Assembly (NCBI RefSeq): GCF_904849725.1 | Contig: NC_058524.1 | Coordinates: forward strand, 551,431,763-551,495,762 | DNA from: Hordeum vulgare subsp. vulgare | Lineage: Eukaryota > Streptophyta > Magnoliopsida > Poales > Poaceae | Reading direction: 5' to 3' | DNA: 64,000 bases | In this document: positions 35,321-47,800 of the stretch, one piece after another | How positions within the stretch are numbered: position 1 is the first letter of the stretch | Layout: every line of letters starts with the position of its first letter | Translations under genes and position numbers: made by a program | The notes under the pieces: generated by a model | Seen by the model: the letters and a program-made list of their open reading frames with translations, nothing else | Database searches by the model: none | Told to the model about the DNA's origin: nothing

Positions 35321-35706
35321 CCCCCTCCGCCGAAGCTCGAGCCCATGGAGCCGCGGAAGGTCTACCAGTGGACTGGCGTCGTCAGGGAGTTTGTCAGCGC
35401 ACCGCCCATCTGGCTGGGAGCGACACCGCAGCAGGAGCAAGCCTACCTCGAGCACTGGAGGACAAGCACTTGGGGACGGAGCGCGCTGAAGGTCTTCGGC
35501 TGATGGAGCTGGAGAAGGAACGACGGGAGTTCGAGGAGGAGGAGCGTGTCCGTGCTGCTGCGCTGCCACCGCCACCAGCACAGCCCGCGCCGGCGAGGCA
35601 AACGACGGAGGTGCAGGCAGCTGCGCTCTGGAACACGACGTACCCCTGGGCCGGCCCTCCGCCTATGTTGGTCGACCTCATTGGCCCCGACGACGACGAC
35701 GTCTAG
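35321..35706 (+). pseudogene. GC-rich coding fragment, probably transposon-derived
   Basis: Directly after the CACTA end lies a GC-rich block with coding character split over two frames. MEPRKVYQWTGVVREFVSAP and PPIWLGATPQQEQAYLEHWR start at 35344; a different frame then carries LRLMELEKERREFEEEERVR and ends ALWNTTYPWAGPPPMLVDL...DDDDV at 35706. The middle is a charged helical or coiled-coil type segment, and the end is acidic. The switch of frame near 35450-35500 means a frameshift or a lost intron. I recall similar charged, Pro-rich segments as dispersed in Triticeae genomes but cannot name a family. It is not an intact gene. Confidence 0.45.
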
Positions 35707-36005
35707 GGCTACCTCGTAGTTTTAAGTTTTTTCTATTTTTAATTGTGTAATGCTGACGCGTGGACTCTCCTCGGCCTTCGTGACCGGCTTTTAATGTTTA
35801 ATTATATCTGTTTTTTTATTTTCACAAATACTTTATATATATTTTTCACACGTCGGTAAAAATGGATCAGACCAGCGTTGGACGCATGCGTCCACCCAAA
35901 CGACGAAGCAAACATTGTTGTCTTCTGGGTCAACCCAAACGGACAAAAGACGGATAAAATGACCGTTCGTTTGGGTCGGCCGATTAGACTTGCTCTTACA
36001 ATGCA
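35707..36005. other. AT-rich stretch with a transposon-like end
   Basis: It follows the broken frame and ends GATTAGACTTGCTCTTA near 35985-36000, which looks like the end of a terminal-repeat element. The matching opposite end was not found in the window. The VQ gene promoter starts after it. Confidence 0.35.
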
Positions 36006-36100
36006 AGACGTTCACCCACAACAACCCAAGAAAAAATCCACAGGGCGATCGGCGGCAGATGGTACGGTACATGCGAGTACAAGGCTAGGCCGACATTCTC

Positions 36101-36106
36101 TATAAA
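36101..36106 (+). promoter_or_regulatory. Probable TATA box of the VQ gene
   Basis: TATAAA in the context CTCTATAAACTACAC lies about 290 bp before the start codon, with CT-rich leader after it (36116-36390). A second AT-rich match (CATATATACC, near 36252) is a weaker candidate. Confidence 0.55.
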
Positions 36107-36393
36107 CTACACATTTCTCCCCTCCCGTTCGTGACGTACGTCCCTTCTACCATCGTACACTTCAAGCATTCGGAGATTGGTTTTCCTCTTCCTCCTCACC
36201 ATCGCCATCCTCGCAACAAGTTGCAAGTCACCTCCTTCCTCCCGCCTCCGCCATATATACCTCCACGCCTCCTCCTCGCCCTTCTCATCTCCTCATCAAC
36301 AAGACAAAAGACTCCCTCTCTCGTCCCTCCAAAGAAAACCAGCTCCCCATCCCTGCTCCTCCGAGCTCTACATCGCGGCCTGCGCGCACGCTA

Positions 36394-37035
36394 ATGGGGG
36401 AGCACGCGTACGACCACAGCAGCGGCAGCAGTAGCGGCATGAGCCCGTCGACGCCGCCGGTGCAGCAGCAGCAGCAGCGCAGAGGCTCCTCGCGCCACGC
36501 GATGGTGCCCAGGGCCGCCACGACGCGGCCGGCCATAAGGATCATCCACATCATCGCGCCGGAGATCATCAAGACCGACGTCGACAACTTCCGGGACCTC
36601 GTGCAGCGCCTCACCGGGAGGCACCACCACCAGCCGGCTGACGCCACGGCGGACGACGACGACAACAGCAAGGCGGTGACGGTGGACGTGGCGCCCACGC
36701 CGCCCTCGCCGGTAGAGGAGAAACCGCAGCCGCAGAAGAAGAGACCGGCACCAGTGGCGGCGCTGGCCGACGATTTCTTGGTGCAACAGGAGAACAGGAG
36801 GAGGAAGAAGATCAAGTGCGAGGTGGTGAAGGTGGAGGAAGGAGGGTTCGGCTATGGCGGCGGCGACCTCGACTTCAGCGGGCTGTGGGTGGATCTCAAC
36901 CCCGGGGGATTCCTGAGCTTCTTGGAGGAGGACGTCTTCCAGGGGATGCTGGCTCCTGACTTGCTGCAGCAGCCTCTAGGGGCGCCGCCGAGGATGGATT
37001 TGGTTGGTGAAATGTGCGCCTCCTACCTGGCTTAG
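36394..37035 (+). CDS. VQ-motif protein (MKS1/VQ21-like)
   Basis: A single-exon gene of 213 residues. VQ proteins are plant nuclear cofactors that bind WRKY transcription factors, and several are MAP kinase substrates acting in defence and growth. The VQ motif is FRDLVQRLTG at residues 66-75, an exact match to FxxxVQxxTG. It is preceded by RPAIRIIHIIAPEIIKTD (45-62), which is characteristic of the MKS1-like subgroup. SP/TP sites (17-21 and 102-106) are possible MAP kinase targets. Basic stretches QKKRP (114-118) and RRRKKIK (135-141) are probable nuclear signals. A poly-Gln run lies at 24-28. The absence of introns and high third-position GC fit grass VQ genes. The start is the first ATG of a clean open frame after a CT-rich leader. 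Nothing suggests damage. Confidence 0.93.
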   Translation: MGEHAYDHSSGSSSGMSPSTPPVQQQQQRRGSSRHAMVPRAATTRPAIRIIHIIAPEIIKTDVDNFRDLVQRLTGRHHHQPADATADDDDNSKAVTVDVAPTPPSPVEEKPQPQKKRPAPVAALADDFLVQQENRRRKKIKCEVVKVEEGGFGYGGGDLDFSGLWVDLNPGGFLSFLEEDVFQGMLAPDLLQQPLGAPPRMDLVGEMCASYLA

Positions 37036-40000
37036 TTAGCTGTTCTTGTGATCTTTTTGATGCTTTTGTGAGGATTTTTTGCGCTTTGGTTGAGAGAAAT
37101 GGGTTCTTTTCTCTCTTCCATTTCTCTAGATGAACATAATTACAGTGATCTTGGAAGAACTTGCACCCATGGCTGCAAATACTAGTGATTATGTAAGCTT
37201 CCCTGGTGGGATGATGATCAATGATCATTCAAGAATGATCAGTTTGATTGCCTACATTTGTTTTCGGCCTCGATCAGAAATGTAAATAATTGGTCTGTCT
37301 TGAAAGTGCCATGCGGAGAAAAACCAGAACAGTGATGGTCCGAAAACTCCCTCGATCCCATTGTAGTTCTATTTTCAAATTGTAGGTGCACTTGCACTTG
37401 ATCATCATTCCAAGTACCCTTGATTTTGAAAGGAAAACCATACTCAAACTAAACAATATTTTCCTATTTTTGCACAAGATATGGAGACCCATGATTCCAT
37501 CAATTCAGCAGCTGCACCAGACAAAGGATGATATGACAAGTGGTGCCTGTTTTTCTGTTTACTAATTGCAAAATGATGTGGACAACCAGGTGTGTGTATG
37601 TGACTATGAAAAGCTGCGTATTACCTTGATGGGAATAATTCTATTTTTATACCATCATTCTTCTAGGTGAAGCCTTTAATAGTCCGGTTGTGTGTTGTCA
37701 TTAGCAATATGCAGAGGTGTAAGCACGCTGGCAGAAAACGATGCTTCCGGTATGCTAATCCGTAGGTAACTTGTTTAGCAAAGACTTGCTTGTTCTGGTA
37801 TCTTAAACAAGATCCAGTGGTTCTTTTTAAATAATTTGTTCTCAATTTTGGAGCAACTACACATAATAGTACCACTAATCTAAGATGTGGTACCTCTGTA
37901 CTTCAGAATAGCTTAGATAGCTGTACCAAAGGCTAGCACTAAAATTCAGATCAAGATATGGATGCACAAATTTAGTTGACTCTTAGCTTTTATTCAGCTA
38001 GCTAGCTCCTTGTCAATCAATGGCCAAAGACTCAAGGAAATATCCAGTACTCGTCTACGTTGCATCTTATCCCAATGATAAAAGTCCTAGGATATTATGC
38101 TCCATGAGCAACCTTTGATCTCACTTTCAGCTCTTGAATGCATGGAGGAAGTTTCTCTCTGCGTTAACTAGAGTAGTGCCCACCTGAACCCTCTCAAAGT
38201 CAATCATTAGTCATCTTAGCTTCTTTGTCACTCTCATGTCTTCAATTCCTTGCTCCCTCGGCGAGAATTCAATTCCGGATTCATGCACCGTATCCCTCCA
38301 TCTACACTTATTAAGAACGGCATACATGGTTTCTTTCTCGGGGTTTCTAACCGGTATAAGTGCTTTGTATCTAGGCAAAACAGGCAAGAGCAAAACCGCC
38401 GAATATTGGCGTTTGCTCCGGTACAACGTTCAATCATTGTTCGAAGCTTAGTACGTACCTGTAAAGAAAAATTGTGACTAGCTGACAAAACATGCTGGAC
38501 CCATGAAATAATGGAGGAGAGTGCTACTACTTTTGTATCTACCCCGTTATCCATGTCCCCGCAAGATGCTGGATATCCATCTCAATCCCAGCAGCCTCTC
38601 GGAAAATCCAAATGCCCGATGAGAGAATCGAGCACATCAACCATATTGTGTCCAAGGAAGAACTTTTGGGTGGTGGCCTTTTGTTGTTCCCATAACACAG
38701 TTGTCACCACCCAACTACTAGCAAACATTAAGGTTGGCTAGAAAATTGAGCTGGTGGCCCTTTTTTTTTGGAAGCTTTCACAAGTCAAATGGAAAGGTTG
38801 TGAAATATCAGTGATCCCCATTGACAAGGCTAGACTTTTCCTGGTGGTTGCTTAATTAGCATTTTCGGAGCAGTTGTTCCCAGACAATGGTAGGGGTGCT
38901 AGAGGTCTTGCCACCTTAGTTACTAGAAGTATTTAATAACAATTAATTGCACACGAGATGCCCCATTATATGCCTCTTGTTTTGAAGGCCCTTTCTTATT
39001 TGGCTTTTGAGTTTTTGTTTACGAAAATACGACCGGAATGAGCATGTATGTACATATAAAGGATTTAGAGAAGAAGGAAGCATGAAACTTTGCCTTAGAG
39101 TAAGCAACTAGGAAATAGAAATTCACAGAAAAAAAAACTACTGAATAAATAAAAAATGCGGAAACAATAAGGTCGATGGCTAACTACCCATTCAGGCAAG
39201 ATGCAAGCTAAGAGAAGAAAATTCTTCTGTGCAGAAACTAGTTGATTAGCACGACGACATTTGAGTCGAAAGCCCCCTGATTAACTAACTAACTAACTAG
39301 TTGGAAGCTACTACTAATTGGACCATGGGAGGCAGCGCACCTCAAAGTTGCTCACCCTTTGAGGCTGCCCCAACGGCCAACCGCAGCATGGTGTGTCCTC
39401 ATCGACTGTGTTAATCGAGAGAGACGCGCTGATAAACAATAACCGGAGCTGATGGGCACTCCGTTTCTTATTGCCAACGCCCTGTGTTATCGGTTGGATC
39501 CACGTCCATGAATGAGATCTTTCTTCCGTAAACAAAAGGGCGCCAATTATTCAAACCCCTCGTGCCCTCGACCTCTCGAGGTCGTGATGTCATACGGTGG
39601 GCATCAGCAGGCTAGCTAGGTAATTAACTCATGTTGCGCTGATTGAACTGGTTACTGCACTGCTAATTTCCTCCAAACTTTGTGGGTGCATGGTAGAAAT
39701 AGAAATACAGTAAGTAAGTAGCAACATGAAAATGAGTAGGGAACCTAATATTGTGTTCATCCGTTCGAGAAGAAGAACATTGTGTTCCAGAAACCAAATA
39801 ATGAAATCACCAGCAAACTAACAAGATAAGACAACTGCCAAAACAAAGACAAGACAGTTACCAGTTGACGTTTTCAACGCGGTAATTGTTCTAAAGAAAA
39901 GCACTCGAGTGTGAACCGTCTCCTATGCATACGAAATATCTGTGTTGCTTGACATGCCGACTGCACAAGAGACGATACCGCCAAGACTTTTCCAAGGAGA

Positions 40001-41881
40001 GAGGGGAAATTAAGACGGATGGTCGATGGGTGCATGGTGCTGAGCTGAGCTGGGGCGGTGATGCTGATCTCTGCTGCTACTTGACCCCCGGTGTGTCAAC
40101 CCCTAATTAAAGGGTGCAGGTACGACAAGTAGCACTCGAGGCGAGCAAGTTGCCGGGCCACGCAAGGAACGCGACCCTGGACAAGTTGTTTCCTCCCCCG
40201 GAGCAGTTGCAGGTGCAGGCCACCCTTTGCAAACCGCTTTTCGCCGGCTTGACTTCCCGGTCAGGCGAGCGTTCCGGTTTTCCGGGCGGCGGCGGCCGGG
40301 GCGAGAGAGCGACGGCGGCCCTTGTTTGGTTTGCTTCTCGTCTCGGTCAGTGGCCACTTGGCTTAGGAAAACGGAGCGGGGCGGATCATCAACTGGAGAT
40401 TAGTGGCAACTGGCCGGTGACAGGGAACCTAACGTAGCGAGGCGTGTGCACGGGCTGGGATGGGGCGTGCTTGTGTGTGAATGACGCCTTGTGCACACGT
40501 CGCTCCTGCCGAGGCAGGCAGGCCACGCATTCTTCTCGTGCGAGGGCACACAAGGTTGCGTACGTGTTACTATGAGATCCCTCTGTGCTTGGATACAAAG
40601 GCAAATAATTTTTTCCGTTTGACTCCAAACAAAAGTGAGTATCTATCTAACAACAAGCCGCGTACCATGCTACTGTATGGCGGAAACGGAGTCTGAAGCC
40701 TCGTGCTCCGGATCATCGACCGACGGCACTGGCCGTGCCCATCCGAAAAAAAGAAGACAAGGGAAATCGCATGCCATGCGAACACGACACCAGGCAAGAA
40801 ATCACCGCTGTTTGTCGTCCGAATAGAGCATAGCTTTCCAACTTATGTGAACCAACTAGAGCGCCAAGGTTACGAACTTTACAATAGCTGAACGTGACGG
40901 CGCATGAGTACAAGTTTATGCACACAGCCTGGCTACTACAATCTGCAACGCAACACTGGATTGAAACTCACAAGTAAAATGGAAGCAATTCCTGGAAAAT
41001 TGCCGAAACTCGCCGTCATGACATGTGTAGCCCAGACAACCAGCGTGCAATCAAGTTTAGTTTCCACAAAACAATGGAGTTGCGACGAAGATGTACTGTG
41101 TGTGTGGGTATGCAACCAAACGTGAGGATGTAATTAATAGCTTAATCAAGCGCCCCAAAAAACCAGTCCATCGGGTAAAAGGTATACACTCGGTACGCTC
41201 TGTGTAGTATCTTGCGCTACGCATGTCCGCATCACGTAAATCAAGTGCCAACCTGTTATGTTCTCTGGTGATGAGAGAAAGACTGTTTGTGTACATCAGA
41301 CAGAAGCAGACTATTTGTGCAACCCAAGTTTCCCTCTCGCTCACTGTCTTCTTCAAAACCTTCTGGACATTTTACACATATGGCCTGGGTGCAGTTGTGC
41401 GTGCTGAACTACATACAGTAGCACCCACCGAAGGTCCGCAGGCAGGTACCGATTTTCAAATAACAGCAACAGCAACTTGTTCATCTGAGGTAAGATACAA
41501 GAGGGTAGGGGTATTCAGATTATCTGAGTACAACAGCGAAAAGTTAACACAAAGCAGCCGTTAGGACATGGTTGGAAAGATAATAACGGAGATAATGTAA
41601 ACGCTAGAACCAGGACGAAAATGCAAAGAAACAGGATGGAACAAACACAGGTCGTTCAATTAACCTAGAGCTATACACCAACCAGAAGCTAGACTGTGAC
41701 CCAGTAAGAAGGGGCACTTCAGTTGGTATTAAAGATAAGAACTCACAGTTAACAACTACTTTGACATTGTTGCATCAGTAAAAAGATAACCTTGTAATAC
41801 TTTTCCGGCTTCACTAAGTAACACCTTTGGAGAAGGCAAGACAGGTAAGAATTTGACTATAGATAGCCAGACTGCATACCT
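37036..41881. other. Intergenic region between the VQ and RGP1-like genes
   Basis: About 4.8 kb without a supportable gene. The first 200 bp are the VQ 3' flank and the last 300 bp the RGP1 3' flank. 37250-40000 is AT-rich and low-copy in appearance, with no LTR or MITE ends recognised. ACTAACTAACTAACTA (39283-39298) is a short tetranucleotide repeat. 40110-40440 is GC-rich, with frames on both strands (40103-40357, 40114-40437) but no motif. The frames at 38211-38554 on both strands overlap and show no conserved features. A noncoding transcript cannot be excluded. Confidence 0.5.
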
Positions 41882-44800
41882 TCAAGAGTTGAACAGATTT
41901 CCAACTAATGCAGATCTACCGTTTCTTCCATGAGTAGCTCGTCTACGCATTGGAGGTGCATAAACTGTTATTGGGAGGACCCAGTCCCCCTTCTCTCTTT
42001 TCTCAACAAGAAGTGGGTGCTCATACCTGCAAAGAGAGACCAGAATTGACCACTCAAAGCTAGCAGCAGCAACAAACTAGAAATAGTCACACTTCACCAG
42101 TGCGAATCAATGCTTTTACCAAAATTGCTAAACATAATAAACAAAGCAACACTAACTCAAGAAACTGGTTATCATAGTGTATTGACGTGTTCAGAGGTAT
42201 TCCCTCTTGTCCAGAAATACAAGGCATGTTATTTGCATGCAGTCAATGTTTTAAAACTTTGGCCCCTAATACATGTAAAAGTACATGGACTGAGCATACA
42301 TGAATCCTATTATTGTATTTTTCTAGCAAACTTCTTTATGCTATATATCTTCTTACTATTTTTTGGCATGTTATAAGTAAAAAAATTACAGTCAAAATCA
42401 CTCGTTGGACACTGAATAGCCAAAAGCACCTTATATTTCCTTACAGGGGGAGTACATCATTTTGATCAACTTGCGATAAGATAAACACATGCACATGGAA
42501 AGGGTAATACTCCCTTTGTCTCAAAATAACTGTCTCAACTTTATACTAGCTCTAGTATAAATTTGTACTAAGCTTAAGACACTTATTTTGGGACGAAGGG
42601 AGTAGTAAACAAAAATTGACTCCATAAGATCATCACGTCCCATACCTTGATGAGTCCATTCCTGCCGGAGTTGTGAAGAACTCAAATCTAAGGGACCACT
42701 GTACAGTAACCTTTGAGGTAGCAAATGACATTGGTCCCTCAATAGGAATTGAGAAGAGAAAACTTGTTTGGTGAAGATCTGCAACAACTTCATGATGTTC
42801 ACTGTGTACCTGATCATAGAGTCAACGTTGGATCAGGAAATAACAAAGGTTAGCGTTTTACAGAATAGAAATCGATATTCAAATAGACCAACATACTTGA
42901 ATAGAAACATAGTAAGACCATGTACGATTCAAGGTGCTTAGGCAGGTTGTTTGTAAAAATAAACCAAATATTGTTTAAGCAGCGGTGATTGTTCCTATAG
43001 CGGAGGTGCCTAAGTAAGCGCATGTGCAATGCATCATACAAGGCCTAAGGACTCATGACATCTGATATTGCTGGAATATGTTTATTATTGTCATCATAAG
43101 GTAAATATAGAAAGAGTTCTATCACATTATCTCTTGGCGATCACGAGTTCATGACTTATCATGGGAATGTTTGAGGGCATCAGCACATTTCCTTTTCTGT
43201 TTTCTCAATCTTGAAAAAATGGTTGTTTAGATATGTCACTGCAAGTCTGCAACTATCAAAAATGTCATTACTAACTCAACAAATTAGGAAAGATGTCATC
43301 AGACTACATGTTTTCTTCCTTTTACTACTGACTTCCATTCCAAAATACTTTTATGCTAGGTCAATTATTTTTATGCTTAACCAAGTATATAGAAAAATAT
43401 GCTAAGGTCTACAACATCAATTATATATAGCATGAAAATATATTCTATGACGAATACAACAATACAAAATTGATGTTGTAGATGTTCATATATATTTCTA
43501 CAGACTAAATCAAACTTAAAACTTCAGTCAAAGTAGAAATATATATTAACATCTACAAGTCCTAAGTTTGACTTAGCCACTGATGACAAACCCAAAACTT
43601 CAAATATTTTTGGAACAGGGGGTCATGATTTCTCACCTACCCCTAGGCACATCCGACCTCAGCCAATGCTGCACTAGTCTGGTTTGGGTTTGCCTCTATC
43701 GATAGAAACCTCACATCTCTGACCTCCTCGAATTTTAAAATGATCAACCAGGAACTTGCTCATGGTGGCATTTGTTTTAAAGAAGAGGAGATGTGAACAC
43801 ACACACACCCTGCAGAGGTTGAGCCTCAAACACAAGTGGGCGGGGCTGCGAACACAACAACCTACTCCAGCTAGCCACCTCAGCAGGCACTCAGTCTCAA
43901 AGAGGAGTGTGACAACTAGCACAAAGCCAGCTAGAGCTTGGGTCTAGTGGTGGGGATGTATTAGTGGTGATAGATGACCACATCTGCAAATTCCTGCGCC
44001 AGTGGATGATCGATTCATGGCAGCAGCAGCTTGATTTCAACACAGAGATGGTGCAATTCATGCTGCATCCAACTTTGGATCCAAAAGTGGAGATGGCGAC
44101 TGCATCCTGTCATGGGTTTAATGATTTGTGTCCTATGCTGCACAGGGGGCGGATGGTAGCAGACCTGCTCCAGCTACAGTGAACCGACATGAGTGCCATC
44201 AACCAGTTAAATTTGCCTTTTTACCCCACTGCCTCACATCAGCCAACACACAATCATCATCATTGCAGCCACTGTGAAGGATGCAGAGGCATACAAGGCC
44301 AGGACATTTCATCCAATACATGTGAAATACAAAGGCTACTGGCAAGTTTTGTGAATGCAGTGACTTTGCAGTGGCATTTATTGAAGGTGGAACTTCATTG
44401 TACCATTTATCAAGATTGGGTACTTTGGAATGGCATGTATCTAAAGTAATACCAACAAACAAAATCAAGTTTACGTCCTAATCAAACTACATGCACAAAT
44501 GGAATCTGATCATGGATATACCCCTGTAGCTAAACCATCAAACATAACCTTGTACTAGTTTCATGAACTTGTTAAAACTTGAGACCAAAGCGTAGGCCCT
44601 GTGGCATTAACACTTGAGAAATACTCCCTCCGTCCCACAATATAAGATGTTTTTGCAAGCTAAAACAGCTTGCAGAAACGTCTTATATTGTAGGACGGAG
44701 GGAGTATATCTTACATAACTCATCATTTGGACTAGAGGCAAAGTTCAGTCTGTAAGTCATAGAATGAAACATGTACAATAAGGATTACTTTTAAAATGTT

Positions 44801-47800
44801 TTGTCAAATTAGACATTAAAGCTAAACAAGTAAACATTCACTGCACATAGTACAAATTTTATAATGGTTCACAACACAAGCTGCAAAAAGGATACCTTGG
44901 TTATTGTCGGTGAGACCCTTCGTGAAGGGTGTATTACACGAGGATTAATTGTTTCTGATGTTTCCAAGGTTATAGATACCTGTGAAGCACATCAACTAGT
45001 TATACGTTTAAATCCATATTCAATACATAATAATTTATTAAACTCGGTCTTTTACCTCTAGGCATCTCCGTGTTCCAGTTCCATGGAAAAAAGTGAGTGC
45101 TCCACCAATCTGCAATCGGCAAAATAAGATAATCAATCTACCAACAACAAAGCAGTAAGCCAGTAACAAGCACAATAAGGGTGATTAGAGTACCATATCA
45201 CCAAAGTAATAAGTTGAGTCAGAATTCTTTGGTGAGAAACGAAGCAAGACTTGATCATCTATTCGTATATTATATGATCTTCCTCTCATAAAGCCTTCTG
45301 CTGCAAAACATTGAATGTGCAACTAAGAATTGGAAATCAATGTTGGTCACATGGCATGCAGATTTACAACAAAAGGAGCAATGATGGATTGAAATAACTC
45401 CATAACTGAGATACGGTGGCTTACATCCAGATGGTTCAACATGTTTTGGCGTGAGAGGAAGTCCAACATCATCTTTTGGGCGATCAGAATCTAGAGAAAA
45501 TCTTTGACCATTTGATGGATGATGATCCAAATGCAAATGATCTAGCTTCCTTAGAGGTGATACCGCTCCTGTTTGTGCCATTTACTTCATTAAACACCCA
45601 AATATTTACCATTAAACATTTACAGAAAGGACAAATAGGTAGCATTCTCATGGAGACCTGATTAATGTAAGACTTGTTATTTCATTGTAAAATGGAAGAG
45701 GAATAAGCCCAGTCAATTTGAAAGAAAAAAGGAGAAATGAAAACAGGTCCTTGTGCATGAAAAGAGAACGGAGAGCTAAAACACAAAAAATTAATATGAC
45801 AATATGTAATTGTAGACAGAATTAATCATTAGGAGGCACCGAGGCAGATAGAATCCTATAGAGCAGAACTTGACAGTGTTGTGATATTGGTGTTTCCTTA
45901 TGAATATCACAGCTCTCGCACAGTCCCACACAAACTATAAGGTTCACTCTTTACCTCCACCATGGTCATCAGAAATCTCGGACACTGACAATCGAGGAAT
46001 TGCATTGTATAATGGGAAAGTGGGGCGCTCTCCCTGAGAATACAATGCTTCATTCGTGGAGAGACGTGATGATAAGGAGTGTGTCGATGTTGAGGTCCTG
46101 ATGGGAAAGTCCGTATTTGATTTGGAAGGGTTGTACGAGGAAACCGATGAAACTTCATCTTTCGAACTATCATATCCTTCTTCTAGATCAGTATTATCAT
46201 TTGCTTTGCTCTGCAATAAGAATATTATGTCAGCATGGATTGAAACAACAATCATGGAAATATAAGGATATCACTGATTAACATGATTTAGATAATCACT
46301 ATGTACATGAAAAATACCATACGTTGGAAAATAGTTCAGATCCTACTAAAATTTTCAGCAGTCGACAAAATTACAAACTAAAGATCTTCTGCATACTGAT
46401 ATGTCCTTGCTTAAGTAATCCAAATAACTATGGACAACTCATACAAGACATCACTGTAGAAACAAACAAACTCATGCAAGAGATGGTTTAGAAGCTAAAT
46501 AAGGACTCACCCATTCTGAATCATCATCCTTTTCTCTCCAAAATATACTCAGTTGCTCAACTGAGAGTGGAAAACTTCCTGAGATATGTAAACAGTTCAG
46601 TATTGATGAGGATTAACATAGTATGCAGTTTAGTATCACTAAGTTTCTGCTGTTGCACATCCACTAACAACTCTGTAGCATTCAGTTGTTATTTCTCATG
46701 TACGTATTTAAACAGGATTGTGGTGTCAGTCTCCACTATATTATTTAAGCCTGTCGTGCATATAGTTTTTCATGAAAGGTTGAAAACAGAACGCTACAGG
46801 TATTTTCCTAAAAGAAGGAACCACTGGAATTCAGCCACCTATAGGAACCCCGGTGAAACTGGAATTGATATAAAGAGTATCCATGTTGAACAAAATCACT
46901 TGTGCACCGTATAGGATAAGGTGTTATGTAAGCACAGAAGGTTGTACCAACCGCACAAAGATGTGAAGGTTATGAGAACTTCGAAAGGATCCATATAACA
47001 ATCACAACACGAGCTGTGACCTGTGAGGGAGTAGGTATAGCAACACAAATATTGGGCATCTCATGATAGTTACAAAATATCGTACCTAATAATTATTTCC
47101 AACCTTGCCAAAAAATATACCCCCCCCCCACACACACACACACACAAAAAAAAAGCTATGTAACCCACATGTTCAGCGAATATGTAGGCCTGCATGCTTC
47201 AGTGAGTGAATCGCGCATGATTTTTAAGGCGTCCCCAAAGCGTCGCTTAGTCGACGCCTAGGCGTCAGAGCGCCCAGAGACAGCAAGGCGTCGGGCTCGC
47301 CTTAGGCCATCGTCCAAGGCGTCCAGATTCGCCTATTGAGGCGTCCAGGTCATCGCCTAGGCGGGGGAGGCGTCGCTCTGGTCCAATTTGGACGCCCTGG
47401 TCCAGGTCGAGCGGGAACTAGTGAGGGGCAGGGCGGGAAACAGAAATTGGATGGGATTGGAAAGAAATTGGGGGGCAATCTGAGGTGAAATAGATGGTAG
47501 AGAGAGAGTGGGGAACACACACGTGACAGGAATCGATCTGAGAGAGAGAGAAGAGCTCTCTCCTCTCAGGCGGCCAGCCACTCCTCCGCCAGATCCCGTC
47601 CGCCGGACAAGTTTCCTCCCTCGTCCAGCTTCCTCTCCATCGCCGGCCAAGCTTCCAGGCCTCTCCTCCCCTGGCGCATCCCTCCCCTAGCAGGGCAACA
47701 AAGTACGACAGCTCTGCTGCCCATGGTCTCTTTCCTCTCCGCCCCTCACTGCTCTGCTGCTGTGTTGTGCTGTGCTGCTTCAAAAGTGAACTAAGGCGTA

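Noticed and set aside
36285..36815. Antisense 176-residue ORF over the VQ gene
   Set aside because: It is the complement of a GC-rich coding exon; the plus-strand frame has the VQ motif.
38211..38554. Overlapping ORFs on both strands between VQ and RGP1
   Set aside because: No recognisable motif, weak start contexts, and both strands equally open; not enough to call a gene.
40103..40437. GC-rich ORFs on both strands
   Set aside because: Composition alone keeps the frames open; no domain and no splice or promoter signals.
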